In this document: in pieces, positions 17,349-25,476 of the stretch
Layout: every line of letters begins with the position of its first letter
Position numbering within the stretch: the first letter of the stretch is position 1
Assembly: GCA_016717145.1 (NCBI GenBank)
Contig: JADKGD010000008.1
Location: 1 to 64,000, forward strand
Direction: 5' to 3'
Source of the DNA: Saprospiraceae bacterium
GTDB lineage: Bacteria > Bacteroidota > Bacteroidia > Chitinophagales > Saprospiraceae
DNA: 64,000 nucleotides
The notes under the pieces: model-generated
Told to the model about the DNA's origin: nothing
The model's database searches: none
The model's input: only the letters and a program-made list of their open reading frames with translations
Program-made: the position numbers and the translations under genes

Positions 17349-18107
17349 TGTGATATGAGTATAAATCTTAGAAGTATTGACATTTTTGTAACCCAATAAT
17401 ATAACATGGTACCAGAAATCATCTTTGAAAGAAATCTCTGCCATCTCTGTACTTTCTTTACTAAAATGAAACCTTAAATCCCATAATATTGTTTAATCAA
17501 AGATACATCTAAGCTGTTAATAATTGCTTTTAAAACTACCGTTTTCAACTGCATACAAATCAGGGTTGTCCCAAGGTTGTCCCGAGGGAACTTCGTAGAT
17601 AATACAACACTACCAGCATAACACTGCAATAGTTTCATTACGAAGCCAAATGTTTATCCTACTTTTTATCACAAAATATCACATCAATGTACTGGGGAAA
17701 ACAGTACCTTATATTTAGGAATTTCTATGCCGCGCCATTACTGATCAGCAAGTGTCTACAGTACGCATAAAATACATAAGTAAAAATAATTTAATGTGTA
17801 GTTATATTATATATAAGTGTTTAACACGTATAAAGCGGAAAAACACAAAATATTAAAAATGGCTTCACCTCTGATAAGTCGCAGTTCTTTTGCCCTTACA
17901 GTTTGTATAGAACAAGGTTTTTAGACTAGCCTGACCTTTGTATTTTATAGAAATATCTGCCCATATAAATAACCATAAGGCACATATCTGTATATATTTC
18001 AAAGATACATACCATATCCATTCCATCCATAATAATTTGAACTATTGTGTTAAAAAATGAATATAAATTTGTACAATAAAAAAAATTGAGCAAGGTGAGT
18101 TTAGCTT
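17349..18107. other. Intergenic, no gene seen
   Basis: About 760 bases of A/T-rich sequence without a supported reading frame on either strand. Nothing beyond a short direct duplication GGTTGTCCC (near 17,566-17,582) stands out. It marks the boundary between the cassette region and the following repeat and CDF gene. Confidence 0.5.
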
Positions 18108-18500
18108 GGGGTTTGCTGAAAAAGTCAAGCTTTTATGAAACGAGGAATATTTCAATTACTCCCGTTCAAAAAACAAGCAATAGAGATGAACGAAGTGAAG
18201 TGCAAAGCACCAAAGGCTGACAAGCCTTTGATGGAGTGAACCCGCATGGCGGGATGGGTGGCGAAGTGGCACGCAAACCCCCGGCTGACAAGCCTTTGAT
18301 GGAGCGAACCCGCATGGCGGGATGGGTGGCGAAGTGAAGTGCAGAGCACCAAAGGCTGACAAGCCTTTGATGGAGTGAACCCGCATGGCGGGATGGGCTG
18401 GCAAGTGAAGTGCAAAGCACCAAAGGCTGACAAGCCTTTGGTGCAGTGAACCCGCTTGGCGGGATGGGTAGGAAAGTGCGTCTATCGCTGGAAAAGCACA
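18108..18500. repeat. Dispersed element with four 70-bp tandem units (copy 1)
   Basis: It begins TTTGCTGAAAAAGTCAAGC, reminiscent of insertion-sequence ends, and continues ATTTCAATTACTCCCGTTC. Four units of about 70 bases follow (starts near 18,211, 18,281, 18,350 and 18,421). Each carries two hairpins, AAAGGCTGACAAGCCTTT and CCCGCATGGCGGG. The second copy at 32,040-32,200 has the same head but only one unit. Minus-strand open frames in all three frames here are repeat shadows. Confidence 0.75.
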
Positions 18501-18546
18501 AATATGTCAGCGGGCCCTACTTAACGACGATAAAACAAACATAAAA

Positions 18547-19533
18547 TCATATTGATTTTGTATACATATTGGTTCCGGTGATAAGTTCGTTAGTCCATTT
18601 TTGATTGACAGTAAAAGGTGTCTTTCTATATTCACAGATCATGTTACAGTGGGTGCACATGACATATTCACATGGTTCGCTTTGGATCGAGATATCGACA
18701 TCTTCTTCCGGAAGGTGTTCGGTGATGATTTTTTTTAACATTTGAATTTCTTTCTTAGCTTCTTTCATATCGTAATACCAAGGGAGTGTAAGGTGCAGAT
18801 CAACGTGAGATACGTGTCCAAACTTCAGATAAGTTAATTTATGTATGTATATCCAGGCATTTGTTTTGTGTTCTTCAATATGGATAATCAGATTTTTTAG
18901 CGCGCCCATATCTGCTTCGTCCATCAGTCCGTTTAGCGTCGATTTAAGCACATTGTATCCTGTGAATAAAATAAAAATGCCGAATATGATGGCCAGTAAA
19001 CTATCGATCCATTCAAGGCCTGTAACCGCATAAATGACCAGGCCTCCAATCAGTGCAATGGAAGAATATGTATCGGAAATGAGGTGTTTGCCTCCGGATA
19101 CAAGGGCGATGGAATTTTGTTGAATGCCCTGATTTATACTATACCTGCCCATCAGGTAATTGATAAGTGCCGCGAAGATTAAAAGAATGATGCCACTATC
19201 AAGTTTTACCACCTCAACAGGATTTCCAAATCTGGAAAAGGCTTCTGTAATAATCATAATACCTGCCACACCAATGAGAATTCCTTCGACTGATGCTGTA
19301 ATCAGTTCTACCTTGCCGTGACCATAAGGATGGTCTTCGTCTCTTGGTTTAACAGCAAACTGCAGACTTTTTAGGGTCATAAAACCGGTAATGATATTTA
19401 CGGTGCTCTCAAGTGCATCGGAGAGAATAGCCACCGAATTTGTCATAATAAATGCAATAAGCTTTAGAACAAATAATAAGATGCCTATGAAAAAAATATA
19501 TTTTTGAATGGAAATTTTGTTTTGTGTTAGCAT
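18547..19533 (-). CDS. Cation diffusion facilitator (CDF) metal exporter
   Basis: The 328-residue inner-membrane protein has about six helices. The metal-site phrases are LSDALESTVN in the second helix and GGKHLISDTYSS (HxxxD) in the fifth, with HPYGHGKVE between helices, all standard for CDF transporters. The carboxy-terminal cytosolic domain has the HVDLHLTLP strand of the family. After it comes an unusual extension with CEYVMCTHCNMICEYR, a Cys-rich segment able to bind metal. These transporters export Zn, Fe, Mn or Co by proton antiport; the metal cannot be told. A CAAAATTA box at 19,572-19,579 is a possible -7 element on this strand. Confidence 0.9.
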   Translation of the reverse strand: MLTQNKISIQKYIFFIGILLFVLKLIAFIMTNSVAILSDALESTVNIITGFMTLKSLQFAVKPRDEDHPYGHGKVELITASVEGILIGVAGIMIITEAFSRFGNPVEVVKLDSGIILLIFAALINYLMGRYSINQGIQQNSIALVSGGKHLISDTYSSIALIGGLVIYAVTGLEWIDSLLAIIFGIFILFTGYNVLKSTLNGLMDEADMGALKNLIIHIEEHKTNAWIYIHKLTYLKFGHVSHVDLHLTLPWYYDMKEAKKEIQMLKKIITEHLPEEDVDISIQSEPCEYVMCTHCNMICEYRKTPFTVNQKWTNELITGTNMYTKSI

Positions 19534-19588
19534 ATATGATAACTTTTTATAGCAGAATATGTATTATTGTACAAAATTAGCTTAATAA

Positions 19589-20017
19589 ATGATTTGGAAG
19601 ACAAAACCATCTATGACATATATCAATACACTGAATAAAGATTCGATGGCTGGATTTTTGGGTATTGAAATAACGGAATTCGGTGATGATTATGTCAAGG
19701 CAAAGATGCCGGTAAACGAAAGAACAAAGCAACCTATGGGCTTGCTCCATGGAGGCGCATCAGTAGTCTTATCTGAAACAATAGGTAGTATTGCAAGTTT
19801 TCTAATGATTGATGCTGATAAACAATCGGTGGTAGGCATTGAGGTTAATGCAAATCACATCCGGGGGGCCAAAAGCGGATATGTGTACAGCATTACCAAA
19901 CCAATAAAAACAGGTAGAACCATTCACATCTGGCAAACAGATATATATGATGAGCTCGAAAGAATGATTTGTACGTCAAGGTTGACGGTTATGGTGGTTG
20001 ACAATGATATTAAATAG
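19589..20017 (+). CDS. menI: Hotdog-fold acyl-CoA thioesterase, MenI/YdiI-like
   Basis: The 142-residue protein aligns by eye along its whole length with E. coli YdiI/MenI: the start MIWK, the core TKQPMGLLHGGASVVLSETI and then VVGIEVNANHIRGAKSGYVY. The catalytic Glu follows the HGGASVVLSE helix. In menaquinone synthesis MenI hydrolyses 1,4-dihydroxy-2-naphthoyl-CoA; other members of the family act on a range of aryl or acyl-CoA thioesters, so the exact substrate is inference. The start at 19,589 is supported by the shared MIWK. It is divergent from the CDF gene with 55 bases between them. Confidence 0.8.
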   Translation: MIWKTKPSMTYINTLNKDSMAGFLGIEITEFGDDYVKAKMPVNERTKQPMGLLHGGASVVLSETIGSIASFLMIDADKQSVVGIEVNANHIRGAKSGYVYSITKPIKTGRTIHIWQTDIYDELERMICTSRLTVMVVDNDIK

Positions 20018-20494
20018 GAATGACAATAAGAAATCCATTCCCGAACTTAATTCCCTAAAGTTAGTTCAGGCATAATGAACAAAATCCTTCGACTGATGAT
20101 TGCTATGACGATTTGCTCAAGGGTTGCTTCGCACTCCTCGGTCAAAACGTCTGATGACTGGTGAGCACTTCCTTCAGATAAATCCATTTTCGACCCTAAA
20201 TCCCTAAAGGGACTTTCCGCACTCAGAAAATCAATATGGAGAGCCCTCCCTTTAGGGGTCGGGGTGCGGCAGAGCAAAAACGATCAGTTTGTTGAGCCCT
20301 CTTAGGGGTTGGGGTAGCGCTGGCAAATAGATAAAATCCTTCGACTGAAGATTGCTTGACGATTTGCTCAGGGTTGCACGCACTCCTCAAACGTCTGATG
20401 TGGTGACCACTTCCTTCAGATAATCCATTTTCGACCCTAAATCCCTAAAGGGACTTTCCACCCGCTCAAAGAACAATATTGAAGAGCCCCCTTT
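20018..20494. repeat. Palindromic dispersed repeat, left of the IS110 element
   Basis: Two imperfect copies of a unit of about 250 bases (about 20,085-20,335 and 20,335-20,490). Conserved blocks are CGATTTGCTCAAGGGTTGC, AACGTCTGATGACTGGTGAG, CGACCCTAAATCCCTAAAGG and the palindromic CCCTTTAGGGGTCGGGG. Compared with the copies right of the element, this one differs mostly by missing bases in G and C runs. No gene lies here; a short minus-strand open frame at 20,047-20,277 is a shadow of the repeat. Confidence 0.75.
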
Positions 20495-20554
20495 AGTTAT
20501 ACCGTTAATTTCCAAATTTATTTTGCTTTTTCTTTATCCTTTTTACAAACATTT

Positions 20555-21960
20555 TTATATGTTTGTTTTGGGCATAGAGATGATCTCGTATTTAATGCCT
20601 TCAAAGCATTTTGAGACTCTTTCTATTGCCTTTTTTATTCTTGCTTTTTTAAGTGATGATGTTGGTGCTTTTTTACTATTTTCAAACTCATTTTTTAAGC
20701 TGATAATATCTTTTTCCAATTTTTCTTTTTCTTTTATTAATTTTATGTCTTCAGTAATCCCTTGATTATCAATATTTTTATACTCACTTTTAGATTTTGC
20801 CTTTTTTTCATCAAAAGGAATCCCGGATTTCAAAATACCATACATGATTCTAACTAATTTGTTCATTACCACTCCTAATGCAAAATTGTGTGCTTTCCCT
20901 TCAGCTCTTTTGGCGGCATATATTTCTTTAAAATAATCGCTATACTAACTGAATTTTTTGCAACCATATATAACGCTCCTCTAAATTTTGAACTTCCTTT
21001 TTTGCTCATTCTGGCTTTGGTTTGACCATCGCCGCTTTGTTTTTTTTCAGGATGTGTTCCAAAGTAGGCACACATTTGTGCTGCTGAATCAAATCTATCA
21101 ATATCTCCTATTTCGATATTTAATATAGCTGCTGAATTTGCACCACACCCTGGAATAGAACTAAGTAATGCATTTTTGGCTTTATAGCCCTCACATGATT
21201 GATATTTTTTCTATTTGTGAAATAACTTCATTCAACTGTTTTATAGTCTGAACTAATGTTTTTATTTGGAATGATTTAATTTTCGTCTTCATGTTTCAAA
21301 GCTGAGTCTTTTGTACTTGATCAATTATCTGAGTTGCTTTTTCAAAACTTATACCTTTTATTTTTGATAATGATGAAGGTTGTGTTTTTAACAACTTTAT
21401 TTTTGAAGAAAATTTCAGTAAAAGGTCTAGTAAATAATTTGACATTTATCTCCCAGAACATCATAAGACCAGGCATTGTATCATAAACAGTCTTTTCAAG
21501 TGCTGCATATGCTTGAGTTCTTTGTTTTAAATACATCTGGTGAGTTGTTAGAAGTCTGGTTAAATTCGATTGTTCCTTCGTTTTGGAAGACATTGCGATA
21601 AACTTATCCTTGTTATCCATAAGATGATTAGCTATGTTGCTACTAATTTTATCGGTAATATTGCGTTGCATATCCTTCTTCGTTTCGTGGTGAATCCTAA
21701 TCGGATTTATCCTGAAAATATGGATATTCTTATCTACTCCAAAAAAATTATTGTACCAATTATTTTCACCTAACCGTACTTTCCAATCCCATATATACGT
21801 ATTTTCCTGAATTAAGGTCGTCTGTGACCAATGTCATTAATTCTTTAATACCGTCCTTGGTATCGTTTAATTTCCAATGGCTGCCAGATTGCGCAATACC
21901 ATTACCCATTCTAATAATGTCAGCGTACCCTACTAATATCAATACGTAAAAATACTTCAC
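20555..21960 (-). CDS. IS110-family transposase (DEDD plus serine domains; frameshifted)
   Basis: Segments in several frames join into one recombinase. The amino part (from 21,960) gives RIDISR after a T-run repair, then GLEST and ETKKDMQRNITDKISSNIAN, the acidic residues of the RuvC-like DEDD domain. A coiled region around YLKQRTQAYAALEKTVYDTM follows. The carboxy transposase_20 domain reads SSIPGCGANSAAILNIEIGD, AYFGTHPEKKQSGDGQTKAR and MSKKGSSKFRGALYMVAKNS, which supplies the family Ser. A helical tail with a long coiled coil ends at 20,555. At least four indels break the gene; some lie at homopolymers, so it may be intact in the cell. Confidence 0.85.
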
Positions 21961-21989
21961 TCATTTTTTCTTTTTTTGTTATTAAAAAA

Positions 21990-22141
21990 TAATTACTAAG
22001 CCTAACATTTCCTTATTTTATTCGATATCTTTGTATCTAGTTATACCAAGATGATTTAGCTTAGTGAAGAGAGTGACTAAAGGACGATATCTAAGTATCT
22101 CGGGTCGGGATCTCTTCTTTCACTAAGTTAAGTCTTTTTTT
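21990..22141 (-). ncRNA. Candidate IS110 bridge RNA (target- and donor-binding loops)
   Basis: On the minus strand, CTTAGTG/CACTAAG (22,121-22,127 with 22,060-22,066) and AAGAGA/TCTCTT close a first internal loop. Its 5' side has CCCGACCC (22,102-22,109), complementary to the right-hand flank GGGTCGGG at 22,161-22,168. Its 3' side has CCTTTAG (22,077-22,083), which pairs with the other strand of the left-hand flank at 20,490-20,496. A second loop has GGTATAACT (22,039-22,047), equal to the right element end plus core, and ATGTTAG (22,002-22,008), which pairs with core plus left end CTAATAT with one G-T wobble. This order (left and right target guides, then left and right donor guides) is that of the IS621 bridge RNA. 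The termini are estimates. Confidence 0.7.
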
Positions 22142-22148
22142 GAAAAAT

Positions 22149-22156
22149 CAAACATA
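22149..22156 (-). promoter_or_regulatory. -7 box of a junction promoter for the bridge RNA
   Basis: On the minus strand this reads TATGTTTG, a perfect Bacteroidota -7 element (TAnnTTTG), seven bases inside the left end of the element. If the element ends are joined with one CT core, as in the circular intermediate, a TTTG at 20,513-20,516 (minus strand) falls exactly 20 bases upstream of it, the expected -33 position. In the integrated state the -33 would have to come from the flanking repeat. Confidence 0.6.
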
Positions 22157-22160
22157 TTAG

Positions 22161-22830
22161 GGGTCGGGGGTGTGGAGAGCAAAAACGATCAGTTTGTTGA
22201 GCCCTCCCCTTTAGGGGTTGGGGGTAGCGCTGGCAAAATAGATAAAATCCTTCGACTGAAGATTGCCATGACGATTTGCTCAAGGGTTGCTACGCACTCC
22301 TCGGTCAAAACGTCTGATGACTGGTGAGCACTTCCCTTCAGATAAATCCATTTTCGACCCTAAATCCCTAAAGGGACTTTCCGCGCACTCAGAAAAATCA
22401 ATATAGGAGAGCCCTCCCCTTTAGGGGTCGGGGGTGCGCAGAGCAAAAACGATCAGTTTGTTGAGCCCTCCCCTCTTAGGGGTTGGGGGTAGCGCTGGCA
22501 AAACAGATCAAAATACTTCGACTGAAGATTGCTATGACGATTTGCTCAAGAGTTGCTACGCACTCCTCGGTCAAAACGTCTGATGACTGGTGAGCACTTC
22601 CCTTCAGATAAATCCATTCTCGACCCTAAATCCCTAAAGGGACTTTCCATCCCGCTTAAAGAACAATATTAAGAGGGGCTATTCAGGGGGGTAGAGGTCA
22701 AAAGAAAGTTCTCTCACTCTCCTAAAGGGACTTTTCATCCCGCTTGGAGAACAATATTGAAGAGCACTATTCAGGGTATGGGGGTACGCAGAGAAAAACG
22801 ATCAGTTTTAAAGAACGGGCAAGGAGAAAC
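22161..22830. repeat. Palindromic dispersed repeat, right of the IS110 element
   Basis: About two and a half copies of the same unit as at 20,018-20,494: CCCCTTTAGGGGTCGGGGG, AGCAAAAACGATCAGTTTG, CGATTTGCTCAAG and CCCTAAATCCCTAAAGGGAC recur near 22,200, 22,420 and 22,600. A degenerate tail runs to 22,800. No gene is present. The uninterrupted palindromes here give the empty-site sequence used to define the IS110 junctions. Confidence 0.8.
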
Positions 22831-22837
22831 ATAACCT

Positions 22838-22876
22838 AAAAAAAAAAGCCGGTCCATGATGAACCGGCTTTTTTAT
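22838..22876 (-). terminator. Rho-independent terminator behind the glutamine synthetase gene
   Basis: Perfect stem AAGCCGGT/ACCGGCTT (about 22,846-22,853 and 22,863-22,870) around a short loop, with an A run on one side and a T run on the other, so it can work on both strands. It lies 25 bases past the stop of the minus-strand glutamine synthetase gene. Confidence 0.85.
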
Positions 22877-22901
22877 TAACTTTTTCCGTTTAGAAACAAG
22901 C

Positions 22902-25090
22902 CTACTTTGTAAATAATAATTCTCTGTATTTAGTCAGCGGCCACAATTCGTCATCTACCATCAATTCCAGCTTATCACAAGCATATCTGATATCTTCAAA
23001 CAAAGGTTTTACATTATTACAATATGCCACTGCTCTTTTGTCCGCATGATCAATTTTATTGGCATGTTTTCTTTCTTCAGTCATTTTATCCACATTTGAC
23101 TTGATGGACCCAATGAGACCGGAAATGTCTTTGATTAGATTAAGCTGTTCTTCTGAATAACTTGCATAGGAAGCACCGAAAATATCTTTTAGGCCCCTTA
23201 CATTTTCAATAAGCGTGTTCTGATATGTTATGGCTGTCGGAATGACATGATTGGTGGCAATGTCGCCAAGAATTCTGCCTTCAATCTGAAGCTTTTTGAT
23301 ATATTCTTCAAGTTCGATTTCGTATCTGGCTTCTACTTCAATTTTATTCATGATGCCACTTTCAAACAGATCAAACGCACTTTTGGAGACCTGAGACTTA
23401 AGGGCTTCAGGCGTTGTTTTGAAATTGGATAGACCTCTGTTTTTTTGCTTCAACAACCCAATCCTCACTATAACCGTCACCTTCAAAAACGAATCCTTTT
23501 GGATGCCTTGATCAATTCACGCAATACGTTAAAGATGGCATCATCTTTTTTCATATTTTTATTTTCGACAAGATTGTCTACTTCTGTTTTAAATTTGCGC
23601 AGTTGTTCTGAAACGATCATATTTAATATGGTCATAGCTTTTGAACAGTTGGCGGATGAACCTACAGCACGGAATTCAAATTTATTGCCTGTGAAGGCAA
23701 ATGGTGACGTTCTGTTTCTATCTGTATTATCCAATAGGATTTCAGGTATTTTGCCCACTACATTGAGCTTCAGTTCCGTTTTTTCTTCCGGTGATAAACT
23801 GCCATCGGTCACTCTTTCCAATTCATCCAGGACTTCTGTCAATTGCTTGCCGATAAACACGGAAATAATGGCTGGTGGTGCTTCATTTGCGCCCAGACGA
23901 TGGTCATTATTGGCTGATGCAATCGATGCCCTTAAGAGATCATCATAATCATGTACTGCTTTAATTGTATTGATGAAAAAAGTTAAAAACTGCAGATTGC
24001 TTTTTGGTGTTCTGCCGGGACTCAATAAATTTACACCTGTATCCGTAGCAAGTGACCAGTTATTGTGTTTTCCTGATCCATTAATACCTGCAAAAGGTTT
24101 TTCATGAAGCAATACTTTAAAATTATGTCTCGCAGCAACTTTCGCCATGACATCCATCAATAAACAGTTGTGGTCTACAGCGAGATTCGCTTCTTCATAA
24201 AGCGGGGCCAATTCAAACTGATTCGGAGCCACTTCATTGTGTCTTGTTTTGACTGGTATAGCCAATTTGATACACTCTATTTCGAGTTCTCTCATATAAG
24301 CAAGAGCCCTTTCCGGTATAGAGCCAAAATAATGATCTTCAAGTTGCTGACCTTTAGCTGCTTCATGACCCAAAAGTAATCTTCCAGCCATCATAAGATC
24401 TGGCCTTGAAGAAGCTAATGCACTATCGACAAGGAAATATTCCTGCTCCCAGCCAAGCGTAGCAATGACTTTATTGACATTTTTATCAAAATATCTGGCT
24501 ACTTCAGTGGCAGAATTGTCGATGCTTTGTAATGCCCGGAGCAATGGCACTTTATTGTCAAGGGCCTCACCGGTATATGATACAAAAATGGTCGGGATAC
24601 ATAATGTGGTTCCCATAATGAATGCAGGGGAAGTCGGATCCCAGGCAGTATATCCACGTGCTTCAAAGGTATTGCGGATGCCTCCGTTAGGGAAACTGGA
24701 GGCGTCGGGCTCTTGCTGTACAAGTTGTGCCCCATCAAACTTATCAACTGCAGATCCATCGCCACTAGGTTCAAAGAATGCATCATGTTTTTCTGCTGTT
24801 CCGCCAGTCAATGGCTGAAACCAGTGGGTATAATGTGTGGCACCTTTGGAAATAGCCCAGGACTTCATTCCGGAAGCTACCTGATCTGCCACTTTTCTGT
24901 CAATTTTTTTACCTTGATTGATGGCGTCCATAAGGGCATTACAAGCTTCTTTTGACATGTAATGACTAAAAGAACTTTTGTTAAATACATTGAGGCCATA
25001 CAATTCCGACCTTCTTTCGGCTGGTTCAACGATGTGAATTGGTTTTCTATCCAGTGAAGCCTGAATAGCCTGAAATCTGATAATTGCCAT
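22902..25090 (-). CDS. glnN: Glutamine synthetase type III (two homopolymer frameshifts)
   Basis: ATP-dependent ligation of ammonia to glutamate, cytosolic. The amino part (25,090-23,483) carries family phrases such as HYTHWFQPLTGGTAEKHDAF, GWEQEYFLVD, KTRHNEVAPNQFELAP and NGSGKHNNWSLATDTGVNLL, and the long GSIII-specific end continues in 23,486-22,902. The break is explained by a T run of five instead of four after RIRF and an A run of seven instead of six a few codons later. Repaired, it reads SKRIRFEGDGYSEDWVVEAK and NRGLSNFK, giving about 728 residues, the usual GSIII length. The gene is monocistronic with its own terminator, and a CAAAGGTA box at 25,120-25,127 is a candidate -7 element. 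Confidence 0.92.
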
Positions 25091-25476
25091 ATGTTACTGA
25101 AATTGGTTAATTAAAGTTGCAAAGGTATAATTTTATAGGGATAATATAAAAAAATATTACAAAAAATTGTATTTTATATAATAAATAAGGGGGGTATGTC
25201 ATTTATTTTATAAAATATGTAATGTGATGGTCAATATCTCCCTGAAAGAAAATGTACCTTAAAGCGTATTTAGTAGTAGATTATGCTATCATTATATTTG
25301 ATATTAACAATGCTATTCTGTTTAACGTAAAACCTGCCGGATCGGAGTGATTTTTTAAAATATAACAATTTTTCGTAATAAATATTAAAAATTCATAGTT
25401 TTGTGCCTTCATTGCATTTTTAATAAACCTTGAAAGCGCTGCAATGGTGTATCATAAAAAATAAATTTTTGTTTGT
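25091..25476. other. Divergent intergenic region glnN/topA
   Basis: A/T-rich regulatory space of 386 bases between two divergent housekeeping genes. It holds a minus-strand TACCTTTG (25,120-25,127) facing the glutamine synthetase gene and a plus-strand TAGTTTTG (25,396-25,403) facing topA. No reading frame is supported. Confidence 0.55.
25396..25403 (+). promoter_or_regulatory. Candidate topA promoter, -7 element
   Basis: TAGTTTTG fits the Bacteroidota -7 consensus TAnnTTTG and would start transcription near 25,410, about 67 bases before the topA ATG. No clear TTTG is present at the -33 distance. Confidence 0.4.

Larger units (their letters stand above)
20495..22160 (-). mobile_element. IS110-family insertion sequence in a REP-like repeat
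   Basis: The uninterrupted repeat reads CCCTTTAGGGGTCGGG (for example near 22,415). Here it is split into CCCTTTAG (ending 20,496) and AGGGGTCGGG (from 22,159), with about 1.66 kb between. AG, that is CT in element orientation, is present at both junctions, which equals the CT core dinucleotide of IS110 elements such as IS621. There are no terminal inverted repeats, as expected for the family. The transposase is on the minus strand and a 198-base non-coding left end (21,961-22,158) lies upstream of it, where this family encodes its bridge RNA. Confidence 0.85.

Noticed and set aside
1..17350. Integron integrase gene
   Set aside because: No tyrosine-recombinase signature was found on either strand; the array is called integron-like only from the palindromes and gene order.
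18152..18501. Open frames in three minus-strand frames across the 70-bp repeats
   Set aside because: All three frames stay open because the unit lacks stops; the peptides are repeat translations with no family resemblance.
20047..20277. 76-codon minus-strand open frame
   Set aside because: Lies inside the dispersed palindromic repeat and is broken in the other copies.
23445..24955. Several plus-strand open frames opposite glutamine synthetase
   Set aside because: Shadows of the conserved minus-strand gene; no family resemblance.
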